A stretch of 64,000 nucleotides of DNA from positions 62,001 through 126,000 of the forward strand of contig CAWHZU010000006.1 in assembly GCA_963833885.1 (NCBI GenBank), in the 5' to 3' direction. The stretch comes from JASHPR01 sp963833885. Lineage in GTDB: Bacteria; Actinomycetota; Actinomycetes; Streptosporangiales; Streptosporangiaceae. The position numbers and the translations under genes are program-made. Below are positions 16,917 through 25,160 of the stretch, in pieces. The notes beneath the pieces were generated by a model. That model was given only the letters and a program-made list of their open reading frames with translations. It was not told where the DNA came from and made no database searches. How positions within the stretch are numbered: position 1 is the stretch's first letter; each line of letters opens with the position of its first letter.

Positions 16917-17491
16917 CTGAGGCGGCTGCCAGACGGCTGGCGCCGCGGATGGCGCATCCGCCGCCGCGCTGGCTGCGCGGGCCGGCTTGGCCTTAGCCCC
17001 GCGTGCTTGCCTGGCCTTCGGGCCGACTGGCTCGCTGGCTGCGCTAGGTGCGCTGGCTGCGCTTCCGCGCCCGCTGGCCTGATCACCAGACGACTGGGCC
17101 GAGCCGCTGGCCTTGTTGCCAGCCGACTGAGCCGAGCCGCCCGCCTGATCACCAGACGACTGGGCCGAGCCGCTGGCCTTGTTGCCAGACGACTGGGCCG
17201 AGCCGCTGGCCTTGTTGCCAGACGACTGAGCCGAGCCGCCGGCCTGATCACCAGACGACTGAGCGGAGCCGCCGGCCTGGTCGTCGACTGGCGGGCCGGC
17301 CTGGTCGCCGTGCGGCGGCCGCGCCGGAACAGCCCGCGACTGCGTCCCCCGGCTTCCTTGCTGCCGGGGTCGGCCGCGTCCTGTCCCTGCCCGGCCTCGG
17401 CCGGGTCCTGAGTTACCTCAGCGGAGTGGCCAGCTTGGGCCGGCCTGTCATCGTTATCTGATTCTCTATCGAATCGCTCGGTTTCGAGCAT
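16917..17491 (-). pseudogene. Likely N-terminal part of RNase E/G, separated by a frameshift
   Basis: The RNase E/G frame remains open upstream of 16916 but without any start codon. It passes through repeats of the type GSAQSSGDQAG and reaches at least 17310. A different frame starts at ATG 17491 (MLETERFDRESDNDDRPAQA, then GLFRRGRR). That frame has the typical actinobacterial Rne beginning (Met-Leu-Glu) and overlaps the TIGR03936 gene end by 79 bp. Joining them needs a one- or two-base shift between about 17300 and 17400. Either the assembly has an indel, or the gene uses an internal start. Confidence 0.6.
17086..17283. repeat. Six 33-bp tandem repeats in the RNase E/G N-terminus
   Basis: Units begin at 17086, 17119, 17152, 17185, 17218 and 17251, each 33 bp. 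In the RNase E/G frame they encode the 11-residue repeat GSAQSSG(D/N)(Q/K)A(S/G). A seventh, degenerate unit follows. The period keeps the frame, but slippage here could easily create errors or length variants. Confidence 0.9.
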
Positions 17492-18513
17492 CCGGGCAAT
17501 CTCCCGTCGTACTCCCGGGCGCGCGGGCCGAGAGTAGGCCCTGTCGCGCCACGCGGGAGTTGTTCGTACGCGCTGGCCAGCGCAGTAGCAGCCGCTGCAT
17601 CAGGTTCAGCTGCGGTGCCCGCGTCTGTCAGGCGTGATTCGGATTCCTGTCTGTTAGCCGCAGCCCGGCCGGGCGACAGGGGGGTCGGGCCGACTGCCGC
17701 CAGCCCTGCGGACCCCGCCGTCAGCCCTGAGGGCCGTGGCAATACGAGCTCGCCTCTTCCGGCGGCAACGCCGGTGCGAGTCCCCCCGATAACGGCCTCC
17801 ATGCCGAGCGCCCCTTGCGCCAGCCGGGTCACCACGGGGGGTGACGACGGCGCCAAGCCTGTCATGGCGCTGAGCGCGGTCAAAACGTCATCGGGTCGTA
17901 CGGCCGGTGTCAAGTGCCGAACAACCATTCGAAGTATCACACATCCGGCGTCCGCATCCTGCGCGGCACGCCGGTCAAGCTCAAGCGTGACCACGGCGGC
18001 TCGGGCGTCGAGCTGCCGGGTTCCCTTGCTGGTGCGGCGTTCCACCACGGCACTTTCCGAGGCCAGAAACGCCTGCACGGCCCTGGCAGCCTCGTCCGGG
18101 GCGACGCCGGGCAGGATCACCTGCCACTGCGACGCCTCCAGCCGCAGGGCGGCGATGCCGCCTGGCCTATCGGCCAGCTCCAGAACCTCAATCACGTCAA
18201 TCCCGTCCGGCAGGGCGGCGTCGAGCCGGTCCCGTACATCCGGTGCGGTACACGCGCTGGTGAGCGCGATCTCCAAGTACTCGGCCTCGCTCGCAGTGCC
18301 AGTCGGCGCTGCCCCCGCGTACGAGATCTTCGGGTGCGGCGTGAATCCCGCGGAGTACGCGATGGGCAAGCCGGCCTTTCGCACTCCCCGCTCGACCGCA
18401 CGCGCGACGTCCCTATGGCTCGCGAAACGCATCCTGCCTCTCTTAGCGTACCTGATCACCAGGTACTGAGCGACGGGCGGAGGCGGCGGGCCAGCGGGCA
18501 TGGGCCGTGCCAT
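17413..18513 (-). CDS. TIGR03936 family (DUF2344) radical SAM-associated protein
   Basis: This 366-aa protein has a DUF2344 domain at about residues 15-215, with the conserved opening YLVIRYAKRGRMRFASHRDV and GLPIAYSAGFTPHPKISYAG. Residues 220-366 are low-complexity and poorly conserved. The gene always travels with the TIGR03960 B12-binding radical SAM gene, here directly following it: TAG and ATG abut at 18513/18514 with no gap. The pair is inferred to modify or mature RNA or a ribosomal component; no biochemical role is established to my knowledge. Its 3' end overlaps the probable start of RNase E/G. Confidence 0.9.
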   Translation of the reverse strand: MARPMPAGPPPPPVAQYLVIRYAKRGRMRFASHRDVARAVERGVRKAGLPIAYSAGFTPHPKISYAGAAPTGTASEAEYLEIALTSACTAPDVRDRLDAALPDGIDVIEVLELADRPGGIAALRLEASQWQVILPGVAPDEAARAVQAFLASESAVVERRTSKGTRQLDARAAVVTLELDRRAAQDADAGCVILRMVVRHLTPAVRPDDVLTALSAMTGLAPSSPPVVTRLAQGALGMEAVIGGTRTGVAAGRGELVLPRPSGLTAGSAGLAAVGPTPLSPGRAAANRQESESRLTDAGTAAEPDAAAATALASAYEQLPRGATGPTLGPRAREYDGRLPGCSKPSDSIENQITMTGRPKLATPLR

Positions 18514-20550
18514 CTAAGCCCCGCTCCCAGCGTCGTTTGTCGCCTGCTTTGAAATGTTAACGCTCACTTTGGCCGTACTATGCCCGCCCTCGTCATGCCC
18601 GCCCTCGTCATGCCCGCTTGCGACCGTCAGCGGCAGCAGCTTGGTCCCGCTGGGGCCGACCTGGATCTCGGTGCCCATCGCCGAGCAGGCGCCGCATTCG
18701 AAGCACGGGGTCCAGCGGCAGTCCTCTACCTCCTCGGCCCCCGCAGGGTCGATCGCCGCGAGCCAGTCCTGCCACAGCCAGTCCCGGTCGAGCCCGGCGT
18801 CGAGGTGGTCCCAGGGCAGCACCTCCGCGTAGCCGCGCTCACGCGTGGTGTACCAGGCCAGGTCCACGCCATCGTCGGCCAGAGCCTCGGCGGCGCTGCG
18901 TTCCCAGCGGTCATACGAGAAGTGCTCGCCCCAGCCGTCGAAGCGCGCACCGTCGGCCCACGCCGCCCTGATCACCTTCGCGACCCTGCGGTCTCCGCGA
19001 GACAGCAGCCCCTCAACGATCGACGGCTTGCCGTCGTGGTACCGGAACCCGATCGCCTTGCCGTAGCTGCGGTCAGATCGCAGAGTGCTGCCTAGCGCCC
19101 GGAGGCGCGCGTCCACGGTCTCGTGGTCGCACTGGGCCGCCCACTGGAACGGGGTGTGCGGCTTGGGCACGAAGGCGCCAATGGACACGGTGCAGCGGAT
19201 GTCCCGGCGCCCGCTGGCCGCACGGCCCGCCTCAATGACCCGGCGGGCCAGCCGGGCGATGGCGAGCACATCCTCGTCGGTCTCGGTCGGGAGCCCGCAC
19301 ATGAAGTACAGCTTCACCTGCCGCCAGCCGCTGGAGTAGGCCGTCGTTACGGTCTTGATCAGGTCTTCTTCGGTGACCATCTTGTTGATCACCCTGCGGA
19401 TCCGGTCGGAGCCGCCCTCGGGCGCGAACGTGAGCCCGGACCGGCGCCCACCCCGGCTGAGCTCGTCTGCGAGCGTCACGTTGAACGCGTCGACCCGGGT
19501 GGACGGCAGCGACAGGCCGGTGTTCGTCCCCTCGTACCGGTCGGCGAGGCCGGTCGCGATCTCGTTGATCTCGCTGTGGTCGGCGCTGGACAGCGACAGC
19601 AGACCCACCTCGCTGAAGCCACTGGCCTTCAGGCCCGCGTCCACCATGTCGCCGATCGTGGCCAGGGTGCGCTCCCGGACCGGACGGGTGATCATCCCGG
19701 CCTGGCAGAACCGGCAGCCCCTGGTGCAGCCGCGGAAGATCTCCACGCTCAGCCGCTCGTGCACGGCCTCGTGCACCGGGACCAGCGGCTTGCTCGGGTA
19801 CGGCCAGGAGTCCAGGTCCATCAGGGTGTGCTTGCCCACGGCTCGGGGCACCCCGGGCCGGTTCGGCACCACCCGGGCGATCCGGCCGTCGGGCAGGTAC
19901 TCGACGTCGTAGAACCGCGGCACGTACACGCCGGCCGTGGCCAGCCGCAGCAGCAGGCCGTCCCGGCCGCCCGGGCGCCCGGCGGCCTTCCAGTCCCTGA
20001 TCAGCGCGGTGATCGCCAGCACCGCCTGCTCGCCGTCGCCGAGCACCGCGCCGTCGATGAACTCGGCGATCGGCTCCGGGTTGAACGCGGCGTGCCCGCC
20101 GGCGAGCACCAGCGGATCGTCCGGGCCGCGCTCCCCGGCGGACAGCGGCATCCCCGCGAGATCGAGCGCGGTCAGCAGGTTCGTGTAGCCGAGCTCGGTA
20201 GAGAAGCTGACTCCGAGCACATCAAAGGCGCGGACCGGCCGGTGCGACTCGACCGTGAACTGGGGCACTCCGTGGGACCGCATTAGCTCTTCGAGGTCCG
20301 GCCAGACGCTGTAGGTTCGCTCGGCCAGCGTGCGGGCGTCGGCGTTCAGGATCTCGTACAAAATCTGGATGCCCTGGTTGGGCAGCCCCACCTCGTAGGC
20401 ATCGGGGTACATCAGGGCCCACCGGACATCCGTGGCATCCCAGTCCTTGGCCACGGAGTTCAGCTCGCCGCCGACGTACTGGATCGGCTTGCTCACCAGC
20501 GGGAGCAGCGGCTCCAGACTGGAGTACACCGACGGCACAGGCATCGTCAC
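18514..20550 (-). CDS. TIGR03960 B12-binding-domain radical SAM protein
   Basis: The protein is 678 aa. A cobalamin-binding-like domain fills about residues 30-200 (WALMYPDAYEVGLPNQGIQI, later GVSFSTELGYTNLLTAL). The radical SAM cluster motif CTRGCRFC lies in VEIFRGCTRGCRFCQAG, followed by the SAM-binding strands (SLPSTRVDAF, LTFAPEGGSDRIRRVINK). C-terminal cysteines FECGACS may hold a second cluster. It sits upstream of its TIGR03936 partner. The tail has the short repeat GHDEGGHDEGGH, coded by a 15-bp direct duplication. The exact substrate is not known. Confidence 0.92.
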   Translation of the reverse strand: MTMPVPSVYSSLEPLLPLVSKPIQYVGGELNSVAKDWDATDVRWALMYPDAYEVGLPNQGIQILYEILNADARTLAERTYSVWPDLEELMRSHGVPQFTVESHRPVRAFDVLGVSFSTELGYTNLLTALDLAGMPLSAGERGPDDPLVLAGGHAAFNPEPIAEFIDGAVLGDGEQAVLAITALIRDWKAAGRPGGRDGLLLRLATAGVYVPRFYDVEYLPDGRIARVVPNRPGVPRAVGKHTLMDLDSWPYPSKPLVPVHEAVHERLSVEIFRGCTRGCRFCQAGMITRPVRERTLATIGDMVDAGLKASGFSEVGLLSLSSADHSEINEIATGLADRYEGTNTGLSLPSTRVDAFNVTLADELSRGGRRSGLTFAPEGGSDRIRRVINKMVTEEDLIKTVTTAYSSGWRQVKLYFMCGLPTETDEDVLAIARLARRVIEAGRAASGRRDIRCTVSIGAFVPKPHTPFQWAAQCDHETVDARLRALGSTLRSDRSYGKAIGFRYHDGKPSIVEGLLSRGDRRVAKVIRAAWADGARFDGWGEHFSYDRWERSAAEALADDGVDLAWYTTRERGYAEVLPWDHLDAGLDRDWLWQDWLAAIDPAGAEEVEDCRWTPCFECGACSAMGTEIQVGPSGTKLLPLTVASGHDEGGHDEGGHSTAKVSVNISKQATNDAGSGA

Positions 20551-20749
20551 AGCCTACCGGCGCCTGCCGAGGACCGGATCAGGGCGCCGGCCGGAACGGC
20601 CGTACGAAGCGGCGGAATGCGCCGGGCAGCAGCAATTCCTACGATTCAGAGATTGCATGCCGGGTAGCGGGCAAACTTCTGAACGCCCGGCGGTTTCGCG
20701 CGGGCCGTCAGCCGGGCAGGCAACGCGCCTGCCGACCGGGAGGGGGGCC

Positions 20750-21694
20750 ATGCACGTAGACCCGTACATCATCATCGGCAGCGCCGTTGTCGGGCTGCTG
20801 GTCGGGCTGACCGGGGCCGGTGGCGGCGCGCTCATGACGCCGATGCTGATCCTGCTGTTTGGCGTGCAGCCATCGGCGGCGATCTCCAGCGACCTGGTCG
20901 CAGCGGTGCTGATGCGGCCGGTCGGGGCCGCCGTGCACCTGCGCAAGGGCACCGTGAACCTGCGCCTGGTCGGCTGGATGGTGCTGGGCTCCGTCCCGGC
21001 CGCCTTTGCCGGGGCCTATCTGCTGCACTTGTTCGGCGGGTCCGCCGCGCAGGGCCACGTGGAGATCGCCCTTGGCTCCGCGCTGCTTGTCGGCGCCGCC
21101 GCCATGGTGCTGCGCTACGTCCTGGACCGGCGGGCGGGCAACGAGCGCCGCGGCGCCGTGGCCGACGTCACCTGCCGACCGCTGCCCACCGTGTGCATCG
21201 GCCTGGTCGGCGGCCTGATCGTCGGGATGACCTCGGTCGGCTCGGGCTCGCTGATGATCGTCCTGCTGCTGTTCCTGTACCCGATGCTCAGCGCTGGCCA
21301 GCTGGTCGGGACCGACCTGACCCAGGCGGTGCCGCTGACTCTGGCGGCGGCGCTGGGCGCGCTGGCCTTCGGCCACGTCGAGTTCGGTGTGACCGCGTCG
21401 ATCGTGATCGGCAGCGTGCCCGCGGTGCTGATCGGCTCGCTGCTGTCGGCGTGGGCGCCGGACCGCTACATTCGGCCGGTCATCACGTTCGTGATCTTCG
21501 CGTCGGGCCTGAAGTACGTCGGCGTCCCGACCACCGCGCTCGGCTGGACGCTGGCGGCCGTGCTCGCCGCCGCGGCAGTGTGGCTCTGCTGGGCACGGCC
21601 GTGGCGCGGCGCTGAACGGCGAGCCGGGCCGGACCAGCCGGCCGCCGCGGAGCAGGAGCAGAGCCTGGCGGGGCCGCCCGGCCCGCCCGGCTAG
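20750..21694 (+). CDS. Sulfite exporter TauE/SafE family membrane protein
   Basis: ATG 20750 with GGAGGGGGGC directly upstream gives 314 aa. The earlier in-frame codons have no ribosome-binding site and run into the radical SAM gene, so they are dropped. The protein has about eight hydrophobic segments in two halves, each starting with the family pattern: GLLVGLTGAGGGALMTPML (N half) and GLIVGMTSVGSGSLMIVLLL (C half). TauE/SafE proteins move sulfite, sulfonates or other organic anions. No sulfur-metabolism gene is adjacent, so the substrate is open. The C-terminus is a polar Pro/Glu/Ala tail. Confidence 0.9.
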   Translation: MHVDPYIIIGSAVVGLLVGLTGAGGGALMTPMLILLFGVQPSAAISSDLVAAVLMRPVGAAVHLRKGTVNLRLVGWMVLGSVPAAFAGAYLLHLFGGSAAQGHVEIALGSALLVGAAAMVLRYVLDRRAGNERRGAVADVTCRPLPTVCIGLVGGLIVGMTSVGSGSLMIVLLLFLYPMLSAGQLVGTDLTQAVPLTLAAALGALAFGHVEFGVTASIVIGSVPAVLIGSLLSAWAPDRYIRPVITFVIFASGLKYVGVPTTALGWTLAAVLAAAAVWLCWARPWRGAERRAGPDQPAAAEQEQSLAGPPGPPG

Positions 21695-21962
21695 CAGCCG
21701 GACGGGTAGCCTGGACCGCCATGACCACAATTGGCCCGGAACGCCAGTAGCATGACCTCGGCGGCCGGCCCGAGCGGCCCGTCCCGCGGGACCGTGGGTG
21801 GCCGTGTCGCTGCCGCCGGGTTTCCAACCGGCCATGCTAGAACTGCGTCATAGGGCATAGGTGACCGCAGCCGCACCGGGGGGAGCCCGCGGTCCATCTA
21901 CGGTGATGACGCTCGCTTCCTCCGGACAGGGACACGCTGCGCCGCGTCAATGAGAGGGTGGA
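21695..21962. other. Intergenic region upstream of the MBL-Rieske gene
   Basis: No gene or RNA is recognised. GAGAGGGTGGA just before ATG 21963 is the probable ribosome-binding site of the next gene. Confidence 0.5.
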
Positions 21963-23513
21963 ATGCAGATCACGTGCCTGGGCCATGCTGGCCTGCATAT
22001 CGAAACCCGCGGCGGGACGATCCTGTGCGACCCATGGAAGAACCCCGCGTACTTCGACTCGTGGTTCGTGTTCCCTGACAACAGCGGCCTGGACTGGGAG
22101 CGGTACGGCAAGGCTGACTACCTCTACGTGTCCCACCTGCACAAGGACCACTTCGACCCGCAGAACCTGCGCGAGCACGTGTCCCGTGAGACGACCGTGC
22201 TGCTGCCCGACTACCCAGTCCTTGATCTAAGGGTGGAACTAGAGAAGCTCGGCTTCACCAAGTTCGTCGTGATGCCGAACGGCAAGGAAGTCGAGCTGAA
22301 CGGCATGCGGGCGATGGTGCAGGCGCTGCAGGCCCCTGTCGACGGGCCGCTCGGCGACTCGTCGCTGTCGGTGAGCGACGAGACCGCCACGATCCTCAAC
22401 CAGAACGACGCCCGCCCGATCGACCTCGACGCTATTGCTGCGTTCGGCCCTTACGACGCGCACTTCCTGCAGTTCTCCGGGGCGATCTGGTGGCCGTGGA
22501 CCTACGAGCTGCCCGAGTCAGCGAAGCGCTCGTTCGGCGCGGCCAAGCGCGCCAACGGCCTGGACCGCGCGGCGCGGTACGTCAAGGCCATCGATGCCAC
22601 GTACGTGATCCCGTCCGCGGGCCCGCCGTGCTTCCTTGACGACGAGCTGTTCGGCTTCAACGACCTGACCGGGAACGACCCCGCGAACACGTTTCCGGAC
22701 CAGACGGTGTTCCTCGACTACCTGCGCGACATCGGCATCGAGGGCGGCCGCCCGGTGACGCCCGGCGCGGTGCTGGAGGTCGACCACGATCACTGCGAGG
22801 TGCACTGGCCCACCACGGCCGAGAAGGCCATGGAGCCGTTCACCGACAAGGAGCGCTACCTGCGCGACTACGCCGCGCGGGTGCGGGACCGGATCGCCGC
22901 TGACAAGCGCGGCTGGCCGGTGGACGGGATGGACGTGCTGGCCGAGCTCAAGGCGTGGTTCGAGCCGCTGCTGGAGCTGGCCGGGCACATCAAGGCCGGG
23001 GTGGGCGGCCCGGTGCTACTGCGGCTGGGCGACGGGGGGCCGATCGTAATCGACTTCCCCGCTGGCGAGGTCCGGCCGTACGCCGGAGAGACCTGCCGGT
23101 ACCAGTTCACGATCGCCCGGCCGCTGGTCGAGCGGCTGATCGCAGACCACGAGGTCGACTGGGTCAACAGCCTGTTCCTGTCCATGCGGTTCCGGGCCCG
23201 CCGGATCGGCCCGTACAACGAGTACCTGTACACGTTCTTCAAGTGCCTGGCGCCCGACCGGCTGATGTACGCCGAGGGCTGGTACGCCGACAAGGGCAAC
23301 GACGAGGAAGACATCAAGCTCGGCGACTGGATCATGCAGCGCCGGTGCCCGCACCTGCGCGGGGACCTGAGCCGGTTCGGCCAGATCTCGGGCACGACGC
23401 TGACCTGCACCGTGCACGCCTGGCAGTTCGACCTGGAGACCGGCACCTGCCTGTCCACGGACGACGAGAGCTACCGGCTCCGCTGCCACCCGGCCGACGT
23501 CAAGACCCCCTAA
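21963..23513 (+). CDS. Metallo-beta-lactamase fold protein with C-terminal Rieske domain
   Basis: The 516-aa protein joins two domains. The N-terminal half (about 1-250) is a metallo-beta-lactamase fold like UlaG/YfkN-type proteins: LGHAGLHIETRGGTILCDPW and the metal motif SHLHKDHFD. The final part (about 455-505) is a Rieske [2Fe-2S] site: CPH in RRCPHLRGDLSRFG and CTVH in LTCTVHAWQFDLETGTC. The middle is a helical region of unknown role. A similar pairing, in the opposite order, is found in CMP-N-acetylneuraminate hydroxylase. It is probably a cytoplasmic oxygenase or hydroxylase, with no partner reductase nearby. Confidence 0.85.
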   Translation: MQITCLGHAGLHIETRGGTILCDPWKNPAYFDSWFVFPDNSGLDWERYGKADYLYVSHLHKDHFDPQNLREHVSRETTVLLPDYPVLDLRVELEKLGFTKFVVMPNGKEVELNGMRAMVQALQAPVDGPLGDSSLSVSDETATILNQNDARPIDLDAIAAFGPYDAHFLQFSGAIWWPWTYELPESAKRSFGAAKRANGLDRAARYVKAIDATYVIPSAGPPCFLDDELFGFNDLTGNDPANTFPDQTVFLDYLRDIGIEGGRPVTPGAVLEVDHDHCEVHWPTTAEKAMEPFTDKERYLRDYAARVRDRIAADKRGWPVDGMDVLAELKAWFEPLLELAGHIKAGVGGPVLLRLGDGGPIVIDFPAGEVRPYAGETCRYQFTIARPLVERLIADHEVDWVNSLFLSMRFRARRIGPYNEYLYTFFKCLAPDRLMYAEGWYADKGNDEEDIKLGDWIMQRRCPHLRGDLSRFGQISGTTLTCTVHAWQFDLETGTCLSTDDESYRLRCHPADVKTP

Positions 23514-23544
23514 CCGGCCGCGACCTGGCGGTGACCCGCGAGCT

Positions 23545-23862
23545 TTAGTTCGGCGAGTTCTTGCTTCGTGCCAGCGGTTCGATGACAACCGTGCGGTACG
23601 GCGCCGCCAGCCGGGTGAGGTCATCGGGATCGGCCGTCTGAATCACACCGCCGCCATCTTCCACGGCCACCGCGACCGGATGCGCGTCCGCGAAAAGCCC
23701 AGAACCCGCGCCTGCCTCGGCAAGAAGAGCCCCGATCAGGCGGGCCAACCCGCAATCGGTATCGTGGAGCAACAGCCCGTCCCCTGACTCACGAGCGAGG
23801 ACGGCGTCCAGCGACTGGTTGCGCCCCGCCCCCCGGTACAGCTCGGCGAGGGTTCCCGTTGC
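23545..23862 (-). pseudogene. PIN-domain (VapC-like) protein, N-terminal part missing
   Basis: Minus-strand reading gives ATGTLAELYRGAGRNQSLDA, then a spacer, DTDCGLARLIGALLAEAG, FADAHPVAVAVEDGGGVIQT and ADPDDLTRLAAPYRTVV. These are the central Glu, the second helix and the later acidic positions of PIN ribonucleases. The first catalytic Asp and about 40 residues before it are missing: the frame runs into the rodA stop region without a start codon. A TTG at 23772 could begin an even shorter product. No antitoxin is adjacent. It is most likely a dead VapC remnant immediately downstream of rodA. Confidence 0.6.
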
Positions 23863-23894
23863 GATCGCACTACAGTCGCCTCGGCGCCGTAGGA

Positions 23895-25160
23895 CTAGCC
23901 GAACACGGCGTGGTGGCGGTGCACGCTCTGCAGCGCGCCGATCGCCATCATGTCGGCGAAGATCGCGGAGCCGCCATAGGAGACGAACGGCAGCGGCAGG
24001 CCAGTCACCGGCATGATCCCGATCGTCATCCCGATGTTGATGAAGGACTGCACCGCGAACCAGATGACGACCCCCGACGCCACGAGCATGCCGAACGTGT
24101 CATCGGCACGCGCCGCGATGCGCAGCGCGCGGAGCATGAGCAGCGCGAGCAGCGCGATGATCGCGGCCGCGCCGGCGAAGCCGAGTTCGTTCCCTGCGAC
24201 CGCGAAGATGAAGTCGGTGTGCTGCTCCGGGATGAAGTTCCCTGAGATCAGGCTGCCGTGGAACAGCCCCTGGCCGAACACGCCGCCGGACCCGATGGCG
24301 ACCTTCGCCTGCGCGGCGCTGTACCCGCTGCCCTGCGGGTCCGCGTCCGGGTGCAGAAACGCGGTCAGCCGTCCCAGCTGGTAGGCCTTGAGCAGATGCA
24401 GCTTGAACACCGCCAGGACGCCGAGCGCCCCGCCCGCCACGCCCACCCCCAGCCAGCGCAGCTTGATCCCGGAGAGCGCGATCAGCCCCAGCACCGTGAG
24501 CAGCATCACGATCGCGACGCCGAGGTCGGGCTCCTTCGCCACGAGCGCGAGGGGCACGATGGCCATGCCGAGCGTCATGATGATGGCACGCCGTGTGGGC
24601 CTGCCGTTGGCGTTGCGCATCTCGCTGAGGAATGCCGCGGCCATCAGGATGAGGGCGAGCTTGCCGAACTCAGACGGCTCGATCTGGTTGCCGCCGGGCA
24701 CGGTGATCCAGGACTTGGAGCCGTTCACCGGCGTGCCCACCGCGAGCACGGCGACGAGGCCGAGCAGGGACACGCCGTAGAGCACGGGCGCGTACGTGCG
24801 CAGCTGGCGGTAGTCAAGGACGGTCACGCCGAGCATCAGCAGGAGCCCGATGACGATGTTGATGAGCTGCTTGTACAGGTAGGTGCGCGGGTCGCTGCCC
24901 TGCTCGCGCAGGGTCGCCGAGGTCGCGGACCAGATGAGCAGCATTCCGATCAGACTGAGCGCCAGAACGGTCGCGAGCAGCACCCCGTCCATGCGGCGCA
25001 GCACCGAGTTCCTGGCAAAGGAACGCTGCAGCAGGGACTTCGGCAGCGCGGCGGCGCCGTTCCAGCGTCCATCGGGGCGCAGTGGCGCGAGCCTGCCGTA
25101 GGGGCCGGATGTGCCTGTCCCCTTGGTGCCCAGGCCGGTGGAGCTGCGAGCCCAGCTCAT
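23895..25160 (-). CDS. rodA: Rod shape-determining protein RodA (SEDS glycosyltransferase)
   Basis: This 421-aa membrane protein has about ten hydrophobic segments after a 40-residue basic N-terminus. Typical SEDS motifs include GSKSWITVPGGNQIEPSEFGK, ALVAKEPDLGVAIVML, QGSGYSAAQAKVAIGSGG and EQHTDFIFAVAGNELGF, with an end GLPLPFVSYGGSA. RodA polymerises lipid II into glycan in complex with a class B PBP. It overlaps the PBP2 stop by 4 bp, which supports joint translation. Confidence 0.96.
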   Translation of the reverse strand: MSWARSSTGLGTKGTGTSGPYGRLAPLRPDGRWNGAAALPKSLLQRSFARNSVLRRMDGVLLATVLALSLIGMLLIWSATSATLREQGSDPRTYLYKQLINIVIGLLLMLGVTVLDYRQLRTYAPVLYGVSLLGLVAVLAVGTPVNGSKSWITVPGGNQIEPSEFGKLALILMAAAFLSEMRNANGRPTRRAIIMTLGMAIVPLALVAKEPDLGVAIVMLLTVLGLIALSGIKLRWLGVGVAGGALGVLAVFKLHLLKAYQLGRLTAFLHPDADPQGSGYSAAQAKVAIGSGGVFGQGLFHGSLISGNFIPEQHTDFIFAVAGNELGFAGAAAIIALLALLMLRALRIAARADDTFGMLVASGVVIWFAVQSFINIGMTIGIMPVTGLPLPFVSYGGSAIFADMMAIGALQSVHRHHAVFG

